Source: Phycisphaera sp.
GTDB taxonomy: Bacteria > Planctomycetota > Phycisphaerae > Phycisphaerales > Phycisphaeraceae
Length of the DNA stretch: 64,000 nt
Assembly (NCBI GenBank): GCA_016125215.1
Contig: WGMF01000035.1
Span: forward strand, 1 to 64,000
Reading direction: 5' to 3'
Shown here: positions 1 to 7,968 of the stretch, piece by piece
How the letters are laid out: every line of letters starts with the position of its first letter
How positions within the stretch are numbered: position 1 is the first letter of the stretch
Notes under the pieces: model-generated
The model's database searches: none
Seen by the model: only the letters and a program-made list of their open reading frames with translations
What the model was told of the DNA's origin: nothing
Position numbers and translations under genes: made by a program

Positions 1-151
1 GTACATGAGCCTCTCCTGACATTGAGGAAAGGCTCCATGATGGGATCGAATTGAAGTCGATGCAGGTCATGATTCGTTGCAGATCGCGCGGTTGATTGAA
101 GTTAGAATGATTCTTGCATCAAACGTTGGGACAGTAGTGAGGAGATATTTT

Positions 152-607
152 ATGAATCGCTGTAAATTTTCTGTCTTAACCTGTCTGGGTGTGTTATCGC
201 TGATGCTGCTGTATCCCACAACCGCACGGAGCGCCCAAGCGGATCAGGACGCCCTGCAGGGAACATGGGTGGTCACGTCGTTGACAAACGACGGTGACGA
301 GGTCGCCGATTTGTCTAAATGCAAGATTGAGTTAAGTCACGATCACATGGTGATGACCAGCACAAAGGGAGTGATCCAAGGCAGGTTTAAGATCGATGTA
401 AACAAGAGCCCCAAGCACCTCGACTTCTTTGTCAAAGACGACGACGGATCGGTGATGCGATTTATGTCGATCTACCGGCTTGATGGAGACAAGCTCACGA
501 TCTGTGAATCAAATCGCCCCGACGACCCGCGGCCGACGGAGTTCAAGTCCGTGAAAGGATCAAAGAACACGCTTATGGTGTTGGTCAAACTCAAGGAAGC
601 TACATAA
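152..607 (+). CDS. Secreted lipocalin-like protein, TIGR03067 type
   Basis: The 151-aa product starts with a Sec-type signal peptide (hydrophobic VLTCLGVLSLMLLYP, then TTARSAQA). The mature start LQGTWVVTSLTNDGDEV is typical of the planctomycete TIGR03067 family, a lipocalin-like beta-barrel of unknown function found in many copies in planctomycetes. The rest alternates short beta strands (CKIELSHDHMVMT, GRFKIDVNKSPKHLDFFV), as expected for a small barrel. I chose the ATG at 152 because GGAG lies just upstream at 141-144 and the signal peptide begins there; an open frame extends back to 77. The gene stands alone, facing the neighbouring minus-strand gene. Ligand and role are unknown. Confidence 0.75.
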   Translation: MNRCKFSVLTCLGVLSLMLLYPTTARSAQADQDALQGTWVVTSLTNDGDEVADLSKCKIELSHDHMVMTSTKGVIQGRFKIDVNKSPKHLDFFVKDDDGSVMRFMSIYRLDGDKLTICESNRPDDPRPTEFKSVKGSKNTLMVLVKLKEAT

Positions 608-641
608 AACGGGATTTGTGCGGGGTTCGTGGTAGCGTGGG

Positions 642-1796
642 TTACGTGGTGACCGTGCCGTCGTGTTTAAGAAGTCGGGAGATGCCCGCTTTATCTGTCA
701 CCACATTGAGCGTCATCTGGTAACGCCTGGTCTGGCCGGGCTCGAGCCACTGCGCCGCCTTGGGGTGGCAGTCCGTCTCTTTGCCGATGAGTGAACCGTT
801 GTAGGGTTCGATGCCCGTGGTGTAGCTGCCGCGTTCGCCGAAGTGTTGCCAGTTCAAGAGCCGTGGCCACTGGCTCAGGGGGTAGGTGACTTCAAAACCC
901 AGAGTCCGCGACTTGTTAACAAGGCCGACGTGGACCATGCCCTTGGCGTCGGGCGTGGGGTCGAGCATCACGAGGTACTCGTGCCAGCCGTTGTGCTGGG
1001 GCAGGTTGCCGGGGACGTTCTTGAGCTTGTCGATCTCGGCGGATGACGCGAATTTCAACGTGTTCTTGTGGGGCGGGCAGGGCTTGTCCCACGAGTGCTT
1101 GTCGAGTTTGCCCTTGTAAATCAGCCGGGCACCTTTGTCGAGCAAGGGGTAGCCGAGGTTGATGTGATAAAGAAAATTATGGGCCACGGTGAGGTTGCCG
1201 CGGTTGGTGACCTGGTCGTAGATGTGGATCGAGGGTTCGCCGAGCCTGCACTGGATCTGTCGCCTCACCTCGAGGATCGGTCCGAACACACGCGCGTCAC
1301 GGATGGACATGGACAGGAGCATCTCGGTTCGGCCTGCGTGGGGGTCGGGGTTTAGGATCATCTCGACCGATGCGGGCGTGTTGGAGTGGTGTCCGTGCAG
1401 GGGGTTGTCGGTGCCGTCTTCCTTGCGGGGTCCGCCGACGTAGTTGGGGCCGCAGGTGGTGAGCAGGCCGCCGGGCCAGTTGCGGACCCATCGGTCGCCG
1501 AAGTGGGCGTTCGTATCGGGCGGCGTGATGGGCAGCGGGCTGAGGTAGGCCAGCGAGGTGTTGTTGTAGAAGGCGTCGAAGATATCGCCGCCGCGGTCGA
1601 GTCCGACGGTGAAGCGCAGGCCCGAGCCGGTGTCGACGAAGGCGACGCGCGTGTGCCGACCGGAAGCGATGGGGGCTTCGAGCAGCGCGGTCTGGATGCC
1701 GCCGACCTGCCGAACGTTTTCAAACTTGGTGATGTCAAACCCGCCGGCTGCCTTTGCGGGGGCCTTGGATTTTTTTGACTGGGTTTTCGAGGGCAT
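642..1796 (-). CDS. DUF4432 family, aldose 1-epimerase-like protein
   Basis: The 384-aa protein has a Lys/Ala/Ser-rich N-terminal tail (about residues 1-17) and then a galactose-mutarotase-like beta-sandwich. Typical blocks are DTGSGLRFTVGLDRGGDI, NPLHGHHSNTPA and TGIEPYNG. The family is known as DUF4432 (aldose 1-epimerase superfamily) and binds sugars; the true substrate is not established. The HGHH block and the TGIEP glutamate match positions used for sugar binding and catalysis in mutarotases. No signal peptide is visible, so it probably acts in the cytosol on a monosaccharide. It is transcribed away from the FmdB gene at 1889. Confidence 0.78.
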   Translation of the reverse strand: MPSKTQSKKSKAPAKAAGGFDITKFENVRQVGGIQTALLEAPIASGRHTRVAFVDTGSGLRFTVGLDRGGDIFDAFYNNTSLAYLSPLPITPPDTNAHFGDRWVRNWPGGLLTTCGPNYVGGPRKEDGTDNPLHGHHSNTPASVEMILNPDPHAGRTEMLLSMSIRDARVFGPILEVRRQIQCRLGEPSIHIYDQVTNRGNLTVAHNFLYHINLGYPLLDKGARLIYKGKLDKHSWDKPCPPHKNTLKFASSAEIDKLKNVPGNLPQHNGWHEYLVMLDPTPDAKGMVHVGLVNKSRTLGFEVTYPLSQWPRLLNWQHFGERGSYTTGIEPYNGSLIGKETDCHPKAAQWLEPGQTRRYQMTLNVVTDKAGISRLLKHDGTVTT

Positions 1797-1888
1797 GGCT
1801 GCGCTCCGTAGGTCCTGTGGTGTGTCAGAGGTGATCGGTTATGATACTGCGTTTGCATCGCGGGATGTACCCGTGCAAGGAGCTGGCC

Positions 1889-2125
1889 ATGCCGGTCTAC
1901 GAATACGAATGCGGGAAGTGCGAGAAAGTCACCGAGACGCTGAGAAAGAGTTCGGACGCCGACGCGCCGATCGTGTGCGAACACTGCGGCAGTGACAAGA
2001 CCCGTCGGATGCACAGTGTCTTCACGGCGGCGGCGGCCGCGCCCAAGCGTGGCCACTGTGCGCCGCAATCCTCGGGCGGGCCGTGCGGCGGGTGCTGCAA
2101 CCCGCACGGGTCGTGCTCGACGTGA
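1889..2125 (+). CDS. FmdB-type zinc ribbon protein with Cys-rich tail
   Basis: A 78-aa protein starting MPVYEYECGKC, the hallmark of the FmdB/CxxC zinc ribbon family. The two metal knuckles are CGKC (residues 8-11) and CEHC (about 33-36). The family is small and regulatory-like, without a settled function. The start at 1889 follows AAGGAG (around 1877-1882) and gives the canonical MPVYEY N-terminus; an open frame begins further upstream at 1841. The C-terminus is unusual: after an Ala-rich linker it ends with CGGCCNPHGSC, a second cluster of four cysteines and a histidine that could bind another metal. It precedes folA on the same strand with a gap of 63 nt. Confidence 0.82.
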   Translation: MPVYEYECGKCEKVTETLRKSSDADAPIVCEHCGSDKTRRMHSVFTAAAAAPKRGHCAPQSSGGPCGGCCNPHGSCST

Positions 2126-2188
2126 CTCATGACCACTTGATACGCTCGGGCAAACGGGGCACTGCGCCTTGACCGCTACACTGGTGTG

Positions 2189-2680
2189 ATGCGTATATCC
2201 ATGATCGTGGCCATGTCGGAGAACCGCTGCATCGGTCGAGCCGGTGCGCTGCCGTGGCGTTTGCCCGACGACCTCAAGCGCTTCCGCCAATTGACGACGG
2301 GCCACACGATCATCATGGGCCGAAAGAGCCACGAGTCGATCGGCCGGGCGCTGCCGGAGCGGAAGAACATCGTCGTCACACGCTCGCAAGACTGGCAACC
2401 CGCGGCCGGGGGGATCGTCGTAGCGCGTTCGATTGACGAGGCGCTGCGGTTCGCTTCGGGTGACAGCGAGGCGTTCATCATCGGCGGAGCTGAAATCTAC
2501 GCTCAAACCCTCGACCGTGTGGAGCGTCTCTATCTCACGCTCGTCCACGCGCAGGTCAAGGGCGACACCTACCTGCCGGAGATGGACCTTGCGCACCGGC
2601 GCAAGATCGATGAGCAACACCACCCCGCCGACGGGCGACACGAGTTTGCGTTCACGTTCACTGTCTATGACCGCGCGTGA
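2189..2680 (+). CDS. folA: Dihydrofolate reductase
   Basis: A 163-aa protein, the normal length for DHFR, which reduces dihydrofolate to tetrahydrofolate with NADPH in the cytosol. Diagnostic features are the N-terminal strand ISMIVAMSENRCIG, the substrate loop GALPWRLPDDLKRFR (conserved W and catalytic Asp), the NADPH motif GHTIIMGRKSHESIGRALP, and the second nucleotide loop AFIIGGAEIY. I used ATG 2189; a GTG codon immediately before it at 2186 is also in frame. It ends 27 nt from the convergent GH2 gene, leaving no room for a terminator. Identity is secure. Confidence 0.95.
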   Translation: MRISMIVAMSENRCIGRAGALPWRLPDDLKRFRQLTTGHTIIMGRKSHESIGRALPERKNIVVTRSQDWQPAAGGIVVARSIDEALRFASGDSEAFIIGGAEIYAQTLDRVERLYLTLVHAQVKGDTYLPEMDLAHRRKIDEQHHPADGRHEFAFTFTVYDRA

Positions 2681-2707
2681 TGCGCAGCGTGCCTAACCAC
2701 CATCAAT

Positions 2708-5179
2708 TCATTGCCAGGTGTCTGCCAGGCTTCGGATACGCAGTTTCTTGCGGAGTTGTGCAAGCGTGAGTTTGCGTGCCGGTGTGAGGGTGACGACGGA
2801 TTTCTGACCCGGGCGCAGGTGGATGAAATTGTCGGAGCACCGGGTGTCGTCGCCGTCGAGTTCGACCCACGCCCACAGGGCCGCTTTTTTAGCGGTGATC
2901 GTGAGGCGGTATTCTCCGTTGGCCATAGCCGAGGTTTTGCAGGAAATACCGGGGTTTTCAGCCAGTTGCAGGTGCTTGGGCCTGCCGAAGAGCACCAGGT
3001 TGGTCATCGTCGGTCGGCCCTTGACCTTCATCTCCAGCCAGACCATCAGGTCGCGCTCGGTGTGTTTTTCGAGCAGGTCGGCGAGCTTGAGCGTGACGAC
3101 TTTTCGACTGGCGTTGATGGGCGTCTTGACGTTGATCGTGCCGTCACGCAGCTTGCGGCCCAATGCATCGGACGCGGTCCACCGCACCTGCCCCCTGACC
3201 GATTCGAGCAGGTCGCTGGTGAGGTGGACTTCCACCGTGCCTTTTTGCGCGTCTTCGAGGCCGCTGACGAGCAGCGGGCAAAAGAAGTGCCTGGCCATGT
3301 AGTGCAGCGCCTTCCACCGCCCGTGGTAGTCGACCGAGGCCCAGCTTGCGACGGGCCAGACGTCGTTGAGCTGCCAGTAGAGCGTGCCCATCCCGCGAGG
3401 CATGGAGCGTCGCCAGTGTTCGCAGGCGTACTTGATCGCCATGCCCTGGAGAATCTGCGAGGCCCAGAGCGTCATCTCGAACGAAGCCGGCAGCCGGAAC
3501 CAACTGAGCATGTACTGCATGATCGTGGTGTTGCCGATGCCCGATCGCTGGTGGTGCTCCATCACGGGCGTGGTGATGTTGCGGTCTTCCCTGCGGGTGT
3601 AGCCCCGGACAGTCCTGGGCTCTGGGAAAGACTGGAAGCCGAATTCGCTGTTGAAGCGGTGGTCGCACGTGCGGTACCACTCGAAGGGCTTCTTGCCGTG
3701 CCAGACTTCCCAGAGGTGGGCGTCGCCGCTGTTGGGGTTGTTGAAGTCGGCCCTGTCGCCGACGGGCGTGTGCGGGCTGCTTGGCCAGTAGTCGGTCTGG
3801 GGGTCGAGTTCCTTGACGACACCGGGCAATAGTCCGTCGAAGATGGCTTTGTAATCCTCCCAACTGATGCCGCTCTTGCCGCCGACGCCCTGCTGCTCAA
3901 GCTCGTTGTTGCCGCACCACAGCGCCAGTGATGCGTGGTGACGCAGCCTGCAGACGTTGTCCTGAGCCTCGGCCCTGACGTTCTTCATGAAAGCCTTGTC
4001 CCACGAGGGGTAGCCCATGCACGCGAACATAAAATCCTGCCAGACGCAGATGCCCATCTCGTCGCAGGCATCGTAGAAGCAGTCGTCTTCGTAGACCCCC
4101 CCGCCCCAGACGCGCAGCATGTTCATGTTGGCCGCGACCGCGTCGGCGACGAGCCTGCGGTAGTCCCCGACCGTGCGCCTGCCCAGCAGCGCATCGACGG
4201 GGATCCAGTTCGCGCCTTTTGCAAAAAACGGTACGCCGTTGACGACGAACTGGAACGACTGGCCCCACTTGTCCTTGTGCCTGTCGAGCCGGAGCGTGCG
4301 CAGGCCGATGCGCCGGGTTGTGGCGTCGAGCGCCTCGCCGTCTTCGGTGCAGAGTTCGACACGCAGGTCGTAGAGCGGCTGTTTGCCCATGCCGCTGGGC
4401 CACCACAGTCGCGGGCTGTCCACCACGAGGTCCGTATCAAAAACTCGGCCCTTGAACGACACCGTCTTTTCAGCCACGATTTGGCCCATGTAACTCAGTG
4501 TTACACGGGTTCTCAAAGCACCCCGGCCGAGCTTCGTGACACCACAGGAGACCGCCAACTTGACGCGACCCTTGGCGTGGTGCTGCTGGATGGCGACCTC
4601 TTCGATCCGCGCGGTGGAGTACCCCACGAGCGAGATGTCGCGCCAGATGCCCGCCGTGACGAGGATCGGCCCCCAGTCCCAGCCGAAGTTGCAAGGCTCC
4701 TTGCGGACGTAGGCCGGGTAAGCGTCGGGGTGGGATTCGGTCACACGCGCCTTGAATACGCGCCCGGTTCGGCACTTGCGTGTGTATCTGTTGACGGACG
4801 CAAACGTGACACGGACGGTGTTCTCCCCCGCCTTGAGCAGTGGCTTGACATCCCACTCGTACGTGCGGTGCATGTTGTCGGTTTGAGCGACACGCCGACC
4901 GTTGATCTCAACAGTCGCCAGCGTGTCCAACCCCTCACAGCGTAAGACCACACGGTCGTGCTTGAGCAGGGAAGCGGGCACACGGAAGCGGCGCTGATAA
5001 ACCCAATCAGTCTCGCCGATCCACTGCAGGTTTCGCTCGTTCTCACGGTAGAACGGGTCGTCGATGGCCCCGGCACGGTAGAGGTCGGTCACCACGTCGC
5101 CGGGCACGGTTGCGGGGTGGGTTTGTTCACTTTTTGACCGGCTCAGTTGCCAGCGTCCGTTGAGGTCGAGTTGATTCAT
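2708..5179 (-). CDS. Glycoside hydrolase family 2, beta-mannosidase-like
   Basis: An 823-aa enzyme with GH2 architecture: an N-terminal jelly-roll sugar-binding domain (about 1-190), an Ig-like sandwich (190-300), a TIM barrel (300-620), then C-terminal beta domains. The acid/base glutamate is in WCGNNELEQ (about E426) and the nucleophile is in SEFGFQSFPEP (about E512). The stretch GDAHLWEVWHG is typical of beta-mannosidases, which release mannose from the non-reducing end of manno-oligosaccharides. I see no signal peptide, so it probably acts on imported oligosaccharides. The start at 5179 has AGGA seven bases upstream; in-frame starts exist at 5185, 5203 and 5248. Mannosidase rather than galactosidase or glucuronidase is well supported. 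Confidence 0.9.
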   Translation of the reverse strand: MNQLDLNGRWQLSRSKSEQTHPATVPGDVVTDLYRAGAIDDPFYRENERNLQWIGETDWVYQRRFRVPASLLKHDRVVLRCEGLDTLATVEINGRRVAQTDNMHRTYEWDVKPLLKAGENTVRVTFASVNRYTRKCRTGRVFKARVTESHPDAYPAYVRKEPCNFGWDWGPILVTAGIWRDISLVGYSTARIEEVAIQQHHAKGRVKLAVSCGVTKLGRGALRTRVTLSYMGQIVAEKTVSFKGRVFDTDLVVDSPRLWWPSGMGKQPLYDLRVELCTEDGEALDATTRRIGLRTLRLDRHKDKWGQSFQFVVNGVPFFAKGANWIPVDALLGRRTVGDYRRLVADAVAANMNMLRVWGGGVYEDDCFYDACDEMGICVWQDFMFACMGYPSWDKAFMKNVRAEAQDNVCRLRHHASLALWCGNNELEQQGVGGKSGISWEDYKAIFDGLLPGVVKELDPQTDYWPSSPHTPVGDRADFNNPNSGDAHLWEVWHGKKPFEWYRTCDHRFNSEFGFQSFPEPRTVRGYTRREDRNITTPVMEHHQRSGIGNTTIMQYMLSWFRLPASFEMTLWASQILQGMAIKYACEHWRRSMPRGMGTLYWQLNDVWPVASWASVDYHGRWKALHYMARHFFCPLLVSGLEDAQKGTVEVHLTSDLLESVRGQVRWTASDALGRKLRDGTINVKTPINASRKVVTLKLADLLEKHTERDLMVWLEMKVKGRPTMTNLVLFGRPKHLQLAENPGISCKTSAMANGEYRLTITAKKAALWAWVELDGDDTRCSDNFIHLRPGQKSVVTLTPARKLTLAQLRKKLRIRSLADTWQ

Positions 5180-5288
5180 ATCCATGTCCTGGTGCCGATA
5201 CATGTTGACAAGGCGGCCAGCACACGAGCGTGCCGACGATGAACGCACCAGTCTACTTACTTGTGTCTCACTTGACGCCGGGCCGGCG

Positions 5289-7937
5289 TCACTCGCTCGA
5301 ACCGGCCGGCGCAGCCTGACCCAGTTTGCTGCGAAGCTCGTCCCTGAGGTTTTCGATCTCGATCAGTTCATCCGACCGCATGCTCAGGTAGCCGTCGCGG
5401 CCGTTCACAATCGGGAAGATTGTTTCGATGTCCGCCAGGGCCGCGGCCCACTGTTTCATGGCCATGTAAAACTTGGCGCGGGCGCGGAGGTGGTGGACCG
5501 AGACGGCAGCCCGGGCACTCTTCTTTTTGCCTGCGTCGGCTGTGTCGGGTGCTTCGATCGGCGCGTAAGTGAAAGCCAATCTTTTGGCTGTTTCCAGGTC
5601 GCCACGCGCCAGCGCGTCATCGACATCCAGTTCATCCTGCCATTCGATGACGTTCATAATCGCGCCGCGATGGTCCGCTGGCAAGATGCCCGAGAGCGTC
5701 AGGGCGATCGTCCCGTCCGGTCGAACGATCAGGATGTTGGGCCTCTGGTCTTCCGAGACGATGCCGAGCTGGTTGACGATGGGGTTGTCGATACCGCCGG
5801 GCACGAGCAGCACGGGAACACTCAGGGGTTGCTTCATCTCTTTGATCGCGGCTTGAATGGCCTGCGTGTCGTCACCCAGCACAGCGACATACACATTGAC
5901 GTCCTTGGTCGGTCGGATGTTGAGGTCGTCTTCCAAACCGCGCGGGACGCTGCTGTCACCGGGTCGGGTGACAAACGAGACCACCGCCCACTTGCCCTTT
6001 GTATCCTGCGGGAAACGCCTGGTCGTGCCGTCGAGCGTGTTGAAGCTGTGTTCGAACTTTCGACGCCCGTCGTCCGGCTCACCCCATGAAAAGAAATACC
6101 GCTCCCGTCGGCCGTAGGTCCAACCGGGAGTGAAGGGCATCTGGTAGAGCCAGTAGCGCTGGTAGCGGTCGAGCATGAAGGTGGTCGGCGTCCAGAGCAT
6201 CGGGTTGTCCGTGTGATCGTCAAGCAACATTTTTCGGTAGCGCTCGTGCATCGGTCGGCTGCCGACTTCGAGCGACATCAACGCGGCAAGTGTCAGGGCG
6301 GGGCCGGCGTCGTGTTTCCCGCTGCACTCTTTGACAAAGCCCTCGATCACTGTTTGAGGGTCCGCGTCGGGAGCGTGCAGCGCTTCACGTGCCAGACAGA
6401 ACCGCGCGAGGACATCCGTGCCGGTCGGGTAGTTGCCGTCGAGCAGGGCTTGGGCTTCGACCGCGGCGCGATCGAGATACGCACGGTCGGTCGAGAGCTT
6501 CCACAAGGCCATCATGGCCACGATGCGCCTGTTGCGCACGAGCCAGAGGTCGGGCGCATCGGGGTGCTGCGCAATGGCCTGCCCACAAAGCGCGTCGGCT
6601 TTTTCGTAAGCCGCGATCACCTGCTCGAAAGGCGTACGGAAACGCACGGGGGGCTTGATGAAGCAGGCCTGGATGGCGCCGAGCGTTTCCACCGGGACCG
6701 CGCTCGCGGCGCGGGGCAAGGGCGTGGCCTTGCTTTGACCATTGAAGGTCACCGCTTTCCATTCCGGCGGCATCGCCGGGTCGAACGGGCCTTGCGTATC
6801 GAGGACCAGAAACTCACCGGCTTCAAGCGACTGGAGCTGGCTGACGTAGCGCAACTGCGCCCACTCCCTACTCGGCCACGACCCCATCATGCGTTCGTAG
6901 CCCCTGCTGTGACTGTTCCCACCCACGAGATAAAGCGCCGCGTAACCGGTGGGGCTGACGGGGACGCACGTCGGGTCGCGGCCGGCGTAAGCCTTGTAGA
7001 AAAGGCTCTGGCGTCCTTCGGGCAGGCTCAACGCAGGCCAGTCGGCCCCCGAATCCCGCAGGACCATTTCACCCGCGTCGGGCAGGTTGTCGAGATTGAT
7101 GCTGACGATCGCAAAACGGTTCGCCACCGAATCCTTGACCGCCAACCACGCATCGGCCAGTGCCTTGACGTGCTCTTGGCCACCGTCTTCACTCGACCAG
7201 AAAAACAGAACCAGCGTCTGCCCGATGAAGTCCATCGGCAGGCGGACATCCTTGCCGTGGGAGTCCTTGAAAACGCCGACGACGGGCGCACCGAAGACCT
7301 GCCCCGCCAGCTTCTCCCGCATGAAGATGACCATCTCGGAATCATCCGCGAAGCGCTGCGCGATCACGTCGCACAGGTGATTCTGAAGGTCGACGTCGCC
7401 GAACTCAAGGGCCATGAGCATGGCGATACGGATCACACGCTTCTCGACCGGGGTGTCCCGGTAACGCTCGATCAGCGCCCGCAGGGCCACGGCACGGGCC
7501 TTGAGGTCTGCGCCCTGTCTGGCCAGTTGGGTCTGCGAGAGCAACAGGTCGGCGTCGAGGCGCAACTCGGCGTATTCGTTCGGGGCTTCGGCGAGGAGTC
7601 GGCAGGTGTTGAGGACCGCCTCCCGGTTGGCCGGCGTGTTGTCGAGCGTGACGATCCCCTGACCGCCGCGCAAGACCAGACCGAGCACCACGAAACGGTT
7701 CGGGGCTGTCGGGTACTGTTCGATCAATCCCTCCCCCTCACGGATCACGCGCCGCAGCGCGAGCTTCTTCCGTGCGGCGGAGTCGCCCTGCTCGGACTCG
7801 CTGAGCCTGGTTTTGAGGTCCGCGATCTTGTCTTCGGGGATTACCGCCGACGGACCCTGGGCACAAAGCGATGACGCCAGCACGCACACCCACGCGCACG
7901 CCACGAGACGGGTGATGTTGAGCAGACGTGTTTGCAT
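5289..7937 (-). CDS. Secreted protein with two thioredoxin-like folds lacking CxxC
   Basis: An 882-aa protein with a clear signal peptide (LVACAWVCVLASSLCAQ). About residues 30-220 form helical, TPR-like repeats. A TlpA/thioredoxin-like domain follows (GAPVVGVFKDSHGKDVRLP, then LVLFFWSSEDGG), where the usual WCxxC site reads WSSED. A second such fold (about 630-800: LDGTTRRFPQD, VVSFVTRPGDSSVP, ILIVRPDGTIALTLSG) also lacks the cysteine pair. Redox catalysis is therefore unlikely; a binding or scaffold role outside the cytoplasm is inferred. Start at 7937 has AAGGAAA upstream. It is the last gene of the long minus-strand run and follows the transglutaminase-like gene by 31 nt. Full function unknown. 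Confidence 0.6.
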   Translation of the reverse strand: MQTRLLNITRLVACAWVCVLASSLCAQGPSAVIPEDKIADLKTRLSESEQGDSAARKKLALRRVIREGEGLIEQYPTAPNRFVVLGLVLRGGQGIVTLDNTPANREAVLNTCRLLAEAPNEYAELRLDADLLLSQTQLARQGADLKARAVALRALIERYRDTPVEKRVIRIAMLMALEFGDVDLQNHLCDVIAQRFADDSEMVIFMREKLAGQVFGAPVVGVFKDSHGKDVRLPMDFIGQTLVLFFWSSEDGGQEHVKALADAWLAVKDSVANRFAIVSINLDNLPDAGEMVLRDSGADWPALSLPEGRQSLFYKAYAGRDPTCVPVSPTGYAALYLVGGNSHSRGYERMMGSWPSREWAQLRYVSQLQSLEAGEFLVLDTQGPFDPAMPPEWKAVTFNGQSKATPLPRAASAVPVETLGAIQACFIKPPVRFRTPFEQVIAAYEKADALCGQAIAQHPDAPDLWLVRNRRIVAMMALWKLSTDRAYLDRAAVEAQALLDGNYPTGTDVLARFCLAREALHAPDADPQTVIEGFVKECSGKHDAGPALTLAALMSLEVGSRPMHERYRKMLLDDHTDNPMLWTPTTFMLDRYQRYWLYQMPFTPGWTYGRRERYFFSWGEPDDGRRKFEHSFNTLDGTTRRFPQDTKGKWAVVSFVTRPGDSSVPRGLEDDLNIRPTKDVNVYVAVLGDDTQAIQAAIKEMKQPLSVPVLLVPGGIDNPIVNQLGIVSEDQRPNILIVRPDGTIALTLSGILPADHRGAIMNVIEWQDELDVDDALARGDLETAKRLAFTYAPIEAPDTADAGKKKSARAAVSVHHLRARAKFYMAMKQWAAALADIETIFPIVNGRDGYLSMRSDELIEIENLRDELRSKLGQAAPAGSSE

Positions 7938-7968
7938 GACATGTTTCCTTGATTCACGCGCGCGTGTG

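Noticed and set aside
1358-2641. Minus-strand open frame of 427 codons across the FmdB and folA genes
   Set aside because: Both plus-strand genes have clear family motifs, and the long frame has none.
6213-7874. Plus-strand open frame of 553 codons
   Set aside because: Opposite the thioredoxin-fold gene, which has a signal peptide, ribosome site and recognisable domains.
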